Shown one piece after another: positions 10,276-23,399 of a stretch of DNA of 64,000 nt. Position numbers and translations under genes: made by a program. The notes under the pieces are model-generated. The model worked only from the letters and a program-made list of their open reading frames with translations, had not been told where the DNA came from and did not search any database. The DNA is taken from contig NC_081851.1 in the NCBI RefSeq assembly GCF_963259705.1, positions 17,582,145 through 17,646,144 on the forward strand. Reading direction: 5' to 3'. The DNA comes from Myotis daubentonii (Eukaryota; Chordata; Mammalia; Chiroptera; Vespertilionidae). How positions within the stretch are numbered: position 1 is the first letter of the stretch; each line of letters starts with the position of its first letter.

Positions 10276-13200
10276 CTTAAAAAGGAAACAGAAAAAAAAA
10301 CCCCAACATGTGAGTATCACAGTCTTAAATATGTAAGAGAGATTAAATACATTTGAATATTCCTATTTCCTATTAACAATTTTTCAAAATGTGCAGCAGG
10401 AGGGTTTTAAAACACCTTTTTATGTCTGAGAACCGGATTTGCAAAATAATTTCTTCTCTGAAATACCACTGCCCAGGCACGGATCTGTGAGCAGGTACTA
10501 AGGAGCTATTTGTAAACAACCAGAGACTCAGACTGGAAACCTCACCAGGAGATGAATATCTGACAGCTGGAACCTGTTTCCTTCCACTTCACTTTACAGA
10601 ACATTTAAGGAAATAAACCCCATTCGCATTCCACATGCAAGGCGTGCTGAACTTCGATCCCTTTTGCTAACATAAGCCGAACCAGGTCTGGCTGCGTCAG
10701 AACTCGGAGGAGAGAATTTTACTGAGGTTGTACCCTAGGTTACAAGGTCCCCAAGAAATACCCCTACCAAGAGCCCTGGCTTAGGTTTTGCCCCCTCCCT
10801 CCCCAGTTAGTGCAGAATAAGATGTAAACCAGAAATCCTTCCCATCTGACAGGTTAGGTAGAGAAATGTTTCACGGTGGTCATCAAGGATTTAATTACGG
10901 GGGCTTGGAACCAGTTCACTTTTCGTAGTTTTAAAGGGCAAATTCCTCTTGCAAAGACACTGTAATTCTTAGATCCTCGGACACTGGGCGTTTGAATTAC
11001 GCGTCCTGGTGCTGTAAGGTGCTCTCTTTTGGGAGATGAAGGAGCAAGGGTCGTGACTGCCAGTGTGGGTCGGCTGTGTGACCATGGCTGTGCCGTGCTA
11101 ACAGTTTAATAAACCCCAGGCCAGGCTGTGGGCTGTGGGCAATGGGCCTGATGGTGGCAGTTGCTTTGCTTTGCCATCTGAGTCTGGCCTGGAGGTCTCA
11201 CAGCGCCCCCGGTGTGCTCTGCGGGGCCCAGGCCTACGCATGTGCAGGCCCCTTTTGTCAGCACGGTCTCCCTATACTGCATGATGATCACATTCTGAAG
11301 ATACTGTCCAAACGGAACCCCAAAGCAAACTTGACCATTTCTTCTATTTTCTTTTAGGAAATTAAAGTTGTGAGAGAAAGAAGACCGGTAGATGTGGTTC
11401 ACACATCTGCCTTAGATATAACAGAGGTAACTGGACGTGGGGACAGCTACGAGGGACAGCCACTTCATCAGAAAGCCAACCATGGACTTCACCGCCTGGG
11501 TAACAAACGCTGATTAACGCCCCGTGCATAGGAAACCACGCAGAAGCGCAAGTAGAGGCAGCAAACCAATGAAGTGGCTCTAGAGCTTGTACTGTCGCGT
11601 TCGTCCTCCAGGCCACGCCTGTGGTGCCTCAGACACGAGAGGCCTCATCACGGGCTTGAGAGCTGGAGAACAACCTCCTCAGTCCTTTCCAGAGTCATTC
11701 TTCCACGCAGAGGCGGCAATTCCTGCCAGAACCCTGCATAGTTATACCCGTGCTATGTGAGAGAAAGCTACGGCAGAGGTTCCAGTCACCAGACTGATCC
11801 CCCTCCCTTTAATCTGGAGGAAGCTGTTGCTTTCCCCAGCCTCGCACTGCCCGCAGCCACACCGAATACAATCACAACAGAGTGTGAAATAGCCAGGCAG
11901 CAGCAGGAAACAGTCAACATTTCCAAACAACTTATGTCAAGAAAACAGGAAACCGGGACTGTCAATGAAGACACTGGATGTTTGAGTAAATGTTTTTCCC
12001 TGGCCAACAATTCTGCCAAAGAGCCCGCAGGTGGAGAGGACACAGGCCTCTGCACGTGGGGCCGGGGGCTGGGAGTCGGGCTGGACCAGCGCAGGGACAA
12101 AGCTGCCCCGAGCAGCACTTCTGCTGTGGCGACAGGGACAAGAGAGGAGGTTCTGGCCAGCAGCTAGGACACCCCAGGCCAAAGGAGACATTTAGGAACA
12201 GCCTGGGAGGGAGTGCGCATAGCACCTTCTGGGGAAGAGTAGGTGCAGGAGGGAGAAAGGGACCAAATTAGTTTTGTCTTTCAAAGAGAATGAAATAAGA
12301 TTCTCCCAACATCTTGCAATTGTAGGTGATGCAGTATCTGAAGTTCCCTTGAAATGTTTAAGTGCCTACGTCATTAAGAGCCATCATTTCTTTCTCATGA
12401 CCCAAGGGAAAATTATGCACGAAAGCTAGATGTTTCTGTGCAGCTACCAAGGAGGACTGGGGTCATCCTGGCTATGTCAACTTTTCATGATGGATACCCC
12501 GCGGGTTCCTCTGGGAGGGAACCGGCATGGATCATTAAGGAAATGGACAGGAGAGGTTGGCCCGGGTGCAGGGTACACATGGAAATACAATTACAGAGAG
12601 GCAGAGGGGAAAAATGAGCCACAGCAAGGACTCACACACACAGACACATGTACACACAAGTAAATCATGTAGATACATATGTGTACTTTCAACCTGATGC
12701 TTCGCAGGGTCTCCGTGCCTCGCACAGTCCCTGACACACTGCACGCTCAGCGTCTGTCTTAAGTCTGATGCTTGTCATGAGCACAGAACCCCGCACTACA
12801 GGGGAGAGATGAATGTACAGTTCCAATACTAAACAATCTGACGACTCCAATAAGTCACAAAAGGAAAAATACCGAATTGGTGCCCTTCAGACGCGTAAGC
12901 GAGTGCACGGCTGGAGGCTCACACTCTCCAACACCCTGCCCAGAGAGGGACTCAGGATGTCTGAACTGGGACAAATATAGGTTGCGCTAGGCTGGATTCT
13001 GCTGCACAGGTAAGGTTTGCTATTCTACAACTCTTCTTTATAATACAAGTAATCCACGTGGATGGTAAAACAATGGACCAGCAGAGAAAAGCTGGCACCT
13101 TTGCTTGCTTCCGGTTTTATTCTGTGAGCCCTTCAGCCCTCACTCTGAGTAACACACGTATTTCTAGATGTGTCAACGTTAGAGGGCACCTAAAGATCTC

Positions 13201-13945
13201 TGATATGAAGGATGCGAGATAAGGTACTTAATATACTACCACCTCCCCTCTCCTTACAATTTTATTAGTCCTATCATTACTTTTACTGCCTCCAGTGAGT
13301 ATTTATAACTTTCAATACATTTAATCATCCATTTCTTGATTAATCAACTTCTGACAGTATCTTTCCTCTGAAACTATGCACAATGAGGAAATTCCCCCAC
13401 CCATTCTCACCTGCCTTCCCGCCCTCCATCACTTACAACTGCACAGCTATCCTTTCCATCTGCATAGCCGAGATTTAAAATATTTATATTCTGTTCAGTG
13501 ATTATTAATGAGGCATCCTCGTTCATCTTAACTTAATAACTTAACTTTTAGACTTTCCTATAGGCCAATTAGAAAAATTATAAACCCATAACAGAAGTTT
13601 AAATACTGCAACAATATAAACATTAGTCAGTGAAGAAAGGGGACTGGGCCGTTGAGAAGGGAAAGCCACTGAGCCTGAGTGAAGGCCAGCACTCCCTGCC
13701 CTGAGGCTCCAGGGAGTCTCATTCTTAATTCCATCATGCCACAGCTTAATTGGTCTCAAGTCTCCCCTTTTCCTTAGAAAATGTTCAACAGAACGTGCGT
13801 TTAACGTCCATAAAGTGCATACATACAGTTTTTTAAAAATTAAAATGAGTTAACTGTGAGGAAGACACTGCCAAGAAATAACCCCAGAGTCTCTAAGTTC
13901 CTGCCCCTCCCAGCGGAATTTCCTGCTAGTCATTCTCTTCCCTTC
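10276..13945 (-). other. AFF3: AFF3 intron, first part, largely unique
   Basis: Part of the 9739-bp intron between 10276 and 20014. 10276-13945 has no recognisable transposon ends. GC content rises around 11.0-12.3 kb. A chance exon-like segment on the plus strand at 11359-11427 was considered and rejected. Confidence 0.5.
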
Positions 13946-13949
13946 TTGA

Positions 13950-14460
13950 TAGTCTTTACCACCCATGTGTTTATTAGTAAATAAAATATTCTTCAGTTTT
14001 CCTGATTTTGAAATTTCCATGAATGGAATCATACTGTATGCCTTCCTCCGAGACTTCCTTCTGTCACTCACGACCATGATGTTTAGACCCAGCCACCATG
14101 GTGCACGGAGCTGTGGTTTGTTCACTGCTGTGTATCCTATAAAAAAACCTACCAGGGTTTTTCCATTCATTCTACTGGTGGACATTTAGGTTTTTCCATA
14201 TGAATGACACAGTTACACATGTTCATGAACACCCTTTCTCATGCACATCGGGAGTGTGGGCCACAGGGCTTTCACATGTCCAACCTTACCAGGGAATGCT
14301 GAACTGGTTCCAAGTTAACTTACAGTCAAACATTAAAGAATGGTTTTTCTCATTTAATAATATAAAGTGAAATTTCAGTGTAGTGTTTGCATTTCTCTGA
14401 GTACCAATGTGGAAGAGATATTTTGTGCTTGCTCTTCTGTGACATTCCTTCTCATTTCTC
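13950..14460 (-). repeat. L1 fragment, old, antisense
   Basis: The + strand shows antisense L1 wording: 'aatggaatcatactgtatgc', 'ttcactgctgtgtatcctat', 'ggtggacatttaggtttttcc', 'tttgcatttctctgagtacc'. It appears interrupted at 14461 by a younger sense L1 and may continue beyond 14912. Confidence 0.7.
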
Positions 14461-14912
14461 AAAAAAAAAACCGCCTAAGTGCCCATCAGCAGATGAATGG
14501 ATTAAAAAAAACTGTTATACATCTACACAATGGAATACTATGCCGCTATAAAAAAGAAGGAACTTTTACCATTTGCAACAACATGGATGGAACTGGAGAG
14601 CATTATGCTAAGCGAAATAAGTTAGTCGGAGTAAGATAAATATCACATGGTCTCACTCATATGTGGGATATAATGATCAACATAATTGGATGAACAAGAA
14701 TAGATGGATCTAGAGACAAATGGTAGGGGAGGGGGAGTTAGAGAGCAACCAAAGGACTTGTATGCATGCATATTAGCATAACCAATGGACACAGACACTG
14801 GGGCGGTGGGGGCTTGCCCGGGGTGGGAACGGCTTGGGGGGGGGTCAATTGGGGGGAAAGGAGACATATGTAAAACTTTAGACAATAAAAAAATTATTAA
14901 AAAATTTTTTTT
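14461..14912 (+). mobile_element. Young L1, 5'-truncated 3' end
   Basis: Starts within ORF2 3' coding ('gtgcccatcagcagatgaat', 'acacaatggaatactatgcc', 'aacatggatggaactggaga', 'cattatgctaagcgaaataa'). It runs through a G-rich 3' UTR (14805-14860) to 'agacatatgtaaaac', AATAAA at about 14884 and an A-rich tail. It is much less diverged than the flanking antisense L1. No TSD was resolved because both edges are A/T-rich. Confidence 0.85.
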
Positions 14913-14929
14913 GTAATTTTTTAGCTCAT

Positions 14930-17750
14930 AGAAGCACTTCATTGTCTTGATACAAGTCTTCTGTTACTGTCTCTCTGTCTCTCTCACACACACCCTCTAG
15001 TAACTTTTCCCAGTGTGAGTCTTTTACTCTTTTTCGGGTATCTGTGCATGATTATAAGTTCTCAATTTTAATTTACTTGAATATATCAATATTTTCCTAT
15101 ATTTTATACTTTTGTTGTGTTTGTATTTAAGAAGTACACCAAAATATGTTCTATTTTGTCTTTGGAAAGTGTATAACTAAACTGTTCACATTTAGATCTT
15201 CTACAAATACCAGGAGAAGTTTTTTATATGACATAAGGTAATTTCATTTTTCTCGTAGATAACCAATTATTCTGGTACTATCTATTAAGAAGCTCATTCT
15301 TTCTCCATTGATCTACATTATCAGCTCTGTCATAAATCTAATTTTTATATATTTGTGGGCCTGTTTCTAGGTCTCATATTACCTTTCATTGCTCAATTTG
15401 TCTATTACTGTCTGTATTACTTAGCTAAAAACATTTATATATTTTTAATATGGGCAAGGCAAGGCTCCAACCTTGTTGTTCTTTAGGAGTGTCTGAGCTA
15501 TTTTTGGGCCTTTGTTTTATCAAAGAAATTTGAGAATCACCTTGTCAATTTCCAGATACACAAAAATGAAGTTATAATTGCACTATTTCCTATAGCTGTT
15601 GAGAAAGAAGTCAACTAGAAGTTTAATTGTTGCTTCTTTGAAATATTAAAGGGCAGTTTAAGAATTGTTTCCTTATCTATGTGGTTTGCAGATGAACTAT
15701 AATGTGTTTAGTGTGGCCTTTCATTTTTACTGCTTAATATGCATTGGGTTTCTAGAATTTGTGGGTTAGTGTATTCAATTCTAATTTTTTTTCAGCCATT
15801 ATCTTCTTTAATATTTCCTCTGTTCCCTCATCTCTTTCTGAAATCCTACTTAAATATATGCTAGACTTTTTTTCTTTATCCGTTTCCTTTTTCTAAATAT
15901 ACTTTTATTTATTTATTTATTTTTTAGAGAGAGAGGAAGGGAGACAGAGAGAGAGAGGAACATTCATCGATATGCATCCCAACCAGGGATCGAACCCACA
16001 AACTGGGCACGTGCCCTTACCAGGAATCGAGCCAATGACCTTCCAGTGTGGTGTATGGGATAACACTCAACCAACTGAGTCACACTAGCCAGGGAATATC
16101 CCATACGTTTCTTAATTTCCATTTCATATTTTCCATTTTCTCTAGGCTGCATTCTAGATAATTACTTAAATTCAATTTCCCAATACATTAATGTTTTTAG
16201 CTGTATCTAATCTGCTGTTCAACCTGAATGAGGAAATTTTCATTTGTTATTATTTTTTCATTTCTAGAGGTCTCATTAGTACTTCTTCAAATCTTCTTGC
16301 TCTTAACCACATTCTCAAATGTCTCATTCTAGAAACTGAAGCAAGCACTCTTATTTTATATTTGAGTTGGGTAATCCTGATGTCTGAAGTCCTTACGGGT
16401 CTGTCTAATTCTCTGCGTCTGCTATTCTCCTTACTCTTGTTCATGGTCTCTTGCTTCACTGTATATAGTGTTTGTGATATGGAGTAACTCATCTCTCTTG
16501 GAATTATGGTTCTATTATTACTTATTCTCCATTTTGTTTTCTCTTTCTGGTATTCCTATTAGCTGGATTTTGACCTTTCCACCCCAATTAATCTTCCATG
16601 TATCTTAACTTCCTTTCAAATTTTCCATCTGTCGTTTGCTTTCTGTTCAAAAACAAATGTTTTCAACTTTATATTACAAATTATAGACTCCACTATTACC
16701 AATCATTTCTATTAATTTTTGTGAAACATATTTTTCATTCTCAAGTGCTCATTTGTTCTGTAACTGCTTCTTTTTCATACCACTCTGTTCTCTCCTTCTG
16801 TTTCTTGAATTAAGAGGATTTCCACTGGCGTCAGTCCTCTTTGGTACTTATTGGTGACACATTCATGTTTTGAGAGATAGCAGGCTGGTTAACAAAGGTA
16901 ACTGATGTGGGTTTCCTGTAGTAGTACATTGATCCATTTCCCTAACACACACCTCCCTGGTAGGAAATGCTACTCTGAGTTCTTTGTAAGTGGGAGGGTA
17001 TGTTAACTGCAGACTTTATCCAGAGTTGGGAGAAGAGAGACCTCAGGACAAGCTGGGAGCCCTGATCCTCTCATCACGCTCCACACCAAGGGAGAAGCCC
17101 TTTACTCCGGGTGTGCGGCATTTTTGTTTATTTCCATCTTGAAAAAAGTTAACTCTTCTTCCCCCACTCACATATGTCTTTTTTTAAAGTCTGGTATTAC
17201 CTCAGAATCTATACTGCTTCTCTTAGGTATCAGCTCCCAACTAGGGCATCTGGCCACCTGTTCTTTTCTTAGCAAACGTTACCGTGTTATTTGGTATTTT
17301 GTTGTTTTGTTTTGTTTGTTTGTTTTTTGGGGGAATCCAGATGGAAAGTTCTGTATGGGAACCAGCTAGGATGGGGGTGGAGGGGCTATAGGTGGAGGAA
17401 CGGCCCAGGTCCCTACCACGCTCTGAGCGCCAGGCCTGTTCCCTGTGAGACTGAGCAGAAATCTGGGGTCTGTCTTGGAGCCCCAAGGACATTCCCACCA
17501 CCACTAGAGCTGGTTCCTGTTTGTTTCATTATGACCTTCCTTGCCCAGGATTACTTAATAGGAGGGTCCTGTCTACTCTCTGTTTTCCAGAAACTCACCT
17601 GAATTTCTGGTTTGTTGATGCACCCCTTTCTGTCCTCAGCGCTATTACAGATGTATGTCCATGGCGACAAAGTTCTGGTTATTTAAACAGAGATTCTGGA
17701 GGGAGGGGGAGCGCTCATGCTCAGTCTGCCCCTTGAACAGGGCACCTCCA
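14930..17750 (-). repeat. L1-like remnants, antisense (composite)
   Basis: 15060-15800 has clear antisense L1 ORF2 phrases ('ttctttctccattgatctac', 'gagaatcaccttgtcaattt', 'tgtgtttagtgtggcctttc'). 15800-16830 is T-rich antisense sequence like the 5' part of old L1/HAL1 ('tttctagaggtctcattagt', 'aactcatctctcttgg'). From 16850 to 17750 the assignment becomes weak. No open frames survive. A VES SINE is inserted at 15903-16094. Confidence 0.5.
15903..16094 (-). mobile_element. VES SINE (tRNA-derived), minus strand
   Basis: The reverse complement starts ccctggctagtgtgactcag, then an A-box-like ttggttgagtg and a B-box region ggttcgatccctggttggga (near 15978-15997 on +), and ends in a ctctctctc tract and A/T-rich tail. 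This is the vesper-bat VES layout. Possible short TSD aaatat/aatat at the edges. Divergence in the tRNA body suggests an older copy. Confidence 0.85.
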
Positions 17751-19947
17751 AACTTTAATAAAATGTAGACATAGGTCACCTCTTTTAATATTTAAGTTTC
17801 TCAATGCTTAATAAGCTTTTATTTTCTAAAATTAAATTAAATTAACCAGTAATTTAGCAAACTGACTAAAGGATCCTTTAAAAGATCTGGCTTAAAAATA
17901 ATTTTCTGTTCAATTAACATACTCTTTTCTCTTAGTATCTATATCATACAACATCTCCAACTTCAAAAAGAAAAAGCAGCATTGACCTGAAGTGGTGACG
18001 GTTAGCTCATCAATCCACACACACACATTTCGTGTTTGGTTTCTCTAAAGCTCAGAGTGCTTTTTATTTTCTACATATTTACGAAAGTCACCATTCCCCA
18101 AACTGTAAGGATTCCAAACCAAATACAAGAAGCAGCAGAGGCGCGCTGGTGAGACCAGCTCTCCTAAAGCTTTAATGTGCTGGAATCCAGGTGAATGCTC
18201 AGATTTTTAAACAGTGATATTATCTGTATATAGATGTGCTTGGCTTTAGGAGACAATTTACTTTAAAAACACAAAAAATAACCTCCCTACCCCCAGAAAA
18301 GGAAAAGCCAATCAGAGATTTCCCGGGGCGATGGAATGCCAGAGGGTTTCATACCACACGCGGCAGGTGCCACCTCACATTCCATAGACGAGGGTCTGCT
18401 TTTTCATAAGCCAAACACAGCTTTAGCTGGTCACTGCCAGGGCATGCTGTAACAACATGCCGGATGCACACAAAACCCACGGTATACAGTTATGGACAAG
18501 AATTCAACTTCACACTGAACCATCAGAAGCCACCTTTCTGGGGTCAAGGTTAGGGAAAGTCTGTTGTCTTTGGGGCAGACATCCCTGCATTCAAACCCTC
18601 GTGGTCATTTTTTTTTCACTAAAAACAAGGTTGGTTATTAACTTCAGAATCTCATTTCATCATGTGCAAAATGGGGACCATCAGGCCTACCTCATCCAGG
18701 CACTGTTAGGATTAAGTGAAGTAGCGTGCGTCCAGGTGCGGGCACATGGAAGAGACTCAATCCTTCCTTCCTTTGTTCTTTATGTCAAAAACTCCAAGCT
18801 GAGAGAAGGTACTTTTATTCACCTACTGTCTCCTCCCTCTGCCCTGAACTGTTTAAATTCAAATGGAAAGACATGCTGAGGAAAGTAACAGCACTTTTCC
18901 GTATACTCTGGTCTTTGAAACATGGTGCTGACGCCTGCACAGCTCATGGACTTATCTGTGCATATCTTCTGATTCCTTTTCTTACTACTGAATTTAGCAT
19001 GTTCTTTAGGGTTCAAGTCCCTTGGCATTTCTCCTCTTTGCTGGTATGTGCTCACAGCAAATTCCAGCCGCGGGTGAGATGACTGAGTGATACTGCCTAT
19101 GCATCATTATGCCACCGTCGCCCTACCCTGACCTTTCTCCTGCTGTGCATGGGAAGTCTGGGCGTCCTAACACATCTCTCCGCCTGTCTTTTCTGCACAG
19201 CCCTTCTGCCCTCACAGATGCTCAGTGAGTGAGCCTCAGCTCCAAAGACACATCTGCTTGCTCAGAGTGATTTTCATGTTCAAACATGGCTTTGTAATTG
19301 CCAAGGGGTACTCTCGCTGACTGGCTGGTCATCGATGGAACAAAGCCCAGTCTTTGTGGATGCTGTTCATGACACGAATGAGATGGCGTGTGCATTTTTA
19401 ATGCTCAAGAAAACATTAACAACAATTAGTAGTGCCAGAGAAGAGAATGAAAACACTACTTCATGGGATGATAACATCCTCTCTTTGACAACGAAGCCGT
19501 GACATTGGATTCAATAAGGAATTCCTTCCTAGACACTTCCGTCTGTCTGTCTCTGAGAGAGGGCATGGTTTCCTCATGGATTCTAAGACCGTTCATCTTG
19601 AGGTCTTCTGATTGGTTCTCTTTGCCCATTCTTTTTCTTTCAATTAAGATAACTAATTAGTGTTTTTAAAAAATGTTTCCCCTCCACATATACCAGAAAC
19701 CAGCTATAACAAAGAATAATGTTCCTTCAACCTCGATTGTTTTGATAACCACCAATTTATGTTCTGGCCTCCTCCCCTTGAAAAAAGACAGAGGGGCGCT
19801 CAAGCACACATGAACCTCATGCATTTGAAACACACTTGAACAAATGGCTCTCTTTTTCCCCGTTTGATTTTGTTTATAGTGAAATTCGTTCACAATTACT
19901 GTTTATCGCATACATCTCCCCTACTCACCCCCTCAGCAGCCCCTCCT
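17751..19947 (-). other. AFF3: AFF3 intron, unique sequence upstream of the 37-bp exon
   Basis: Largely free of recognisable elements. A sense MIR-like tract ('atcatgtgcaaaatggggac' with 'gttaggattaagtgaagtag') lies at about 18640-18760. No other exon with paired splice sites was found. Confidence 0.5.
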
Positions 19948-19975
19948 CCACCACCACCACCACCACCACCACCAC
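19948..19975 (+). repeat. (CCA)n microsatellite
   Basis: About nine uninterrupted CCA/CAC units, 40 bp from the 37-bp AFF3 exon (19948-19975 versus the exon edge at 20015), on the intronic donor side in gene orientation. Confidence 0.95.
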
Positions 19976-20014
19976 ATACACACTCATAACGCTGTAGAGA
20001 GAAGCCTTTCTTAC

Positions 20015-20051
20015 TTGGATTATTGTGTCCAGAGGAAACCAGCTGAGAGTC
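20015..20051 (-). CDS. AFF3: AFF3 coding exon, 37 bp (DSQLVSSGHNNP segment)
   Basis: Minus-strand microexon with acceptor tail TTCTTGTTCTTTTAG and donor GTAAG. Phase 0 in, phase 1 out. It encodes DSQLVSSGHNNP plus the first base of a lysine codon completed by AG at the start of the 52-bp exon. The peptide matches AFF3 as I remember it, without a difference I can name. It lies between the EMTW exon and the KGDAEPES exon in the expected order. Its short length means it depends on strong splice sites, and skipping it would shift the frame. Paralogues AFF1, AFF2 and AFF4 have a related but different segment here, which argues for AFF3 specifically. Confidence 0.95.
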
Positions 20052-20224
20052 CTAAAAGAACAAGAAATATCAATTAACTTTCTCATTTTGACTTTTAAAA
20101 TCTAAGTTGAATGTGAGATATGTTCCTGGTCAATTTCTACCAGCTACTGTAATGAAAAACATTTGCATAAATGTGCTCGTTAAAAAGTTCTGGTACAATA
20201 GTTCACAATCACTTCTCTTTTGTA

Positions 20225-21060
20225 TTGTAGACTTTTTGTTTTGTTTATTGAGTGAAGTTCACATAACACAAAATTAGCCCTTTAAAGTGAATAATTCAGT
20301 GGCATTTAGTACATTCACAATGTTGTACAGCCACCAACTCTCTTTAGTTGCAAAATATTTCCATCGTTTCAAAATAAAACTCCACAGCATTAAGCAGTGT
20401 CCCCCCAATCGCCCCCCTCCTCAGCCCTGGCAACCCCCAATCGCCCCTCTCCTCAGCCCCTGGCAACTCCCAGTCAGCATCCCAGCTCCATGACTTTATC
20501 TGTTCTGGATATTTCGTAGCCCTGGAATCATGCATCATGTGACCTTTGGTGCCTGGCTTCTTTCACGTTGCCCGTTGTGGAGATTCATCCCCGTGGTAGC
20601 TTGTATCAGTAATTCATTCCTTTTTGTGGCTGAATCATGTGCCATTGTGTGTATACACAACAGTTTTTATTAACAGGCCCATTCATCTGTTAATGCACAT
20701 TTGGACTGTTTCCACCTTCTGGCTGTTGTGAGTAGTGCTGCCATAAACACACATGCATGTGTACTTGTTTGAGTCCCTGCTTTCAATCCTTTTGGGGATA
20801 CACCTAAGAGGAGAACTGCAGGTTCATGTGGCGATTCTGTTAAGCGGCACTGCCAAACTGTTTCCACAGTGGCTGAGTCATTTTGCATTCCTACTAGCAA
20901 TGTCTGGAGGTTCCAATTTCTCCACATCCTCACCAGCACTTGTTATTTTCTGGTTTTAATTTTTATAAAATTTATGATAGCCATCCTAGGGGATGTGCAA
21001 TGGTTTCTCATGTGGTTCAGATTTATATTTTCCTAATGACTAATGATGTTGAGTTTCTTC
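20225..21060 (-). repeat. L1 fragment, old, antisense
   Basis: Antisense L1 phrases run through the + strand: 'tacattcacaatgttgtaca', 'ccatcgtttcaaaataaaac', 'cccgttgtggagattcatcc', 'ctgtttccacagtggctgag', 'ttctccacatcctcaccagc', 'tagccatcctaggggatgtg'. A local duplication of about 32 bp (cccaatcgcccc...ctggcaac, 20403-20467) occurs where other L1 copies have a single unit. Confidence 0.8.
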
Positions 21061-22839
21061 TCTCTTTTCAACTATGACTTGTTTTTAGAAACAACAACAA
21101 CAGAGCAGCTTTATTGAGGCATAAACAATTTAACACAAGCTGTACATATTTAAAGTACGCAATTTAATGATAAATAGCATTAAAGGGCTGCTACTATTAT
21201 CATCTTCTTGACTCAAGGACTGTTCCATTTTATTAAGTAGCTTAAACAAAGAAGAGTAATACCTACTCATTAAAGAAAATTTAGAGGAAAGTATACAAAA
21301 GTTGTCCATAATCCCGAATCGGGTCATTTTGGAGGTTAAGCTGCTGCTTTTGGTTCGCTAGTGCGATTCAAGTGTGTCACCTGGCAGTCACATGCACAAA
21401 AGTGACACCCACTTCTTGGCTTCTAAGAAGAATAGTTCCCGATGGGCATTTCTCCTTCTCCATCTTTAAATCCTGAATTCCCAAAACCTAAACGCTTGTC
21501 TGGTACGTGGGAATCCTAAAGCTTCTTTATATGAGCTCTATTTAGCTGAGAAGTCAAGTTGGTACAAATCCTTTTGCTGAGGACAGAAATCACCAAGCTC
21601 CCAGTGTCTGAGGGAGTCATTCCACGGAGCGCCACAGCAACCACTATGTCCCACCAAGTGTAAGGTGCCATCGGAAGTGCCGGAGGCCGCGCGATCTCAG
21701 GGACCGCCAGCAAAGAAAACGGCTGCCGACTAACTGTCAGATGCCACCAGCTGTAAAACACAGCCTGATTTGTAGGGAACTTACAATGTGAAAAACCACG
21801 CACCTTACATCACTAAGTCCAGTCATCCGTAAGCCGTGTTGCTGACGGAGGACAATACTCCTACTGTGCGAGCGAGCATTACTTCAAAACTGTGTTTTGG
21901 AACCACCTGATGACTGGGCCACTCACACCTCTCCTTGTCTGTCTACGAGCCCACTGTTAGAACTACAGAAGGCAAGAAATGCAAAACTATCTTCTCTTAT
22001 TCTCTGATGCCCTCCCCCCATACACAGTGAGCTAATTCCTAGAGGAAAAGAACCATCTGACTTGGTTTCATCGCCTTCCACCCCCACTAATCACGTTCTT
22101 CTGAATACTACTCTATAAAGCCTCAAATAGTTAAAATAATGTAATTTACAATGAATTTCAATATTTGATTTGAGGTAATGCTAACCATGGAGTTTTTAGT
22201 CCAAACATTTTGTGGTAGTTTTTGAGGCATCCTAGCATTACTCTTCTTTGTTTAAATACTAAGTGCTACTTAATAAAATGGAACTTGCCACTTTCCTCAC
22301 CCCCGGCTTCCGTTCTCCTTCTGGGCACCCAGAGGAGGCCAGCGCACGGGCATTTCTGTCAGGATGCCGGCGTTCCGCCGCACAATGCTTCACAAGTCTG
22401 TCAGCCAGGACAGTTTCAGGCCAGGGCTGATCCCCGGACTCAGCACCCATTGCTCTGTGACATGTTTGTGAAATGCCATTAGGTGTGCCCGTATGCCTTC
22501 TGAGGATGGGGAAATCCTACAATTTTCAGTTCTTTATTTGCATTTCACAACTTTTGAGACTGCTACAGAAATGAAGGGAAAAGGGTAAAGCAAATTCTTC
22601 TCCCCCACCTTTGTTGAAATACCCGATAATGGCAGCCAATTTAAAGAAGTCACGTATTCTTTCCTTTACCCAATTCAATTACTCTTGAGATCTGAAGAAA
22701 GAGGCAGACATGCCTGGTAGCATTTGTCCAGGAAACAGTGACTCCAGATGAAGTGTTCAGAGAATAGAAGAAATACCCACATTTGGTCACAACTGACCTT
22801 ACTATACGTTATGTCCTTCCATACCCGGACAAATCGGGG
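21061..22839 (-). other. AFF3: AFF3 intron, no clear features
   Basis: 21100-21330 resembles the antisense 3' UTR of an old L1 weakly. The remainder is single-copy with no exon candidate. Confidence 0.4.
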
Positions 22840-23160
22840 AAATTCTCGGAAGTATTTAGCTAATTAATTCAGTGGCGCTGCCAACTCAGATGCACAGTTA
22901 AATCAACTTTCCTGGTGAGGTCAAGTCGCCCCTTTAATCTTAACAAGATTAGGCTTAATTTAATTATTTGTTACTCATTTAGGAGACTTTGCCCCTCAAA
23001 TTCTATGAATCATTCTAGCTCCTTCATGCTGGCAATATAGTGATAATCTCAAATGTTAATAATCTATCTAATTAAGGAAATGCAAGCCTCCAGCTGACAG
23101 AACACTAATTAGTTGAGATACAGGTTGGAAGAGGTACAGTACGTGTCAAAATTAATGACA
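22840..23160. other. Repeat-free AT-rich block with homeodomain-like motifs (candidate conserved element)
   Basis: The block holds several TAATTA/TTAATT-type cores (22859-22868, 22956-22966, 23068-23075, 23108-23113, 23150) and an octamer-like aaatgcaa at about 23079, with no transposon signature. It lies 4 kb downstream of the EMTW exon in the AFF3 intron. It could be an intronic enhancer, or AT-rich sequence by chance. No functional claim is made. Confidence 0.3.
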
Positions 23161-23164
23161 GTCT

Positions 23165-23335
23165 TGCAGTAGGCAGAACAAGGGCCCCCCAAAGATGTCT
23201 GTATCCTCATTCCCCGACCCTGTGAACATGTTACTTCTCATGGCAAAAGGGGCTTTGCAACCGGGATTAATGATGAGTGTGGGGTGGGAGATTATTCTGC
23301 ATTACCCAAGTAGGCCCAATCGGATACTCCCGTGT
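23165..23335 (+). repeat. MLT1-like LTR fragment
   Basis: 'ccccaaagatgtctgtatcc', 'gaccctgtgaacatgttact', 'atggcaaaaggggctttgca' and 'cattacccaagtaggcccaa' follow the 5' half of MaLR-type LTRs in sense. The remainder is missing. Confidence 0.65.
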
Positions 23336-23399
23336 CCTGGCAGCCCCACTCTGTTGTTACCTCTCTGTCATTGGCTGTTCCGTGCCCATTGGCTCTGCC

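Noticed and set aside
11359..11427. Plus-strand segment with a pyrimidine tract, AG, 23 open codons and a GTAACT donor
   Set aside because: The peptide matches nothing I know, the donor is weak, and it lies on the opposite strand from AFF3 inside its intron. Coincidence is more likely.
15964..16152. tRNA-like sequence on the minus strand
   Set aside because: It is the tRNA-derived head of a VES SINE, lacking an intact cloverleaf; not a functional tRNA gene.
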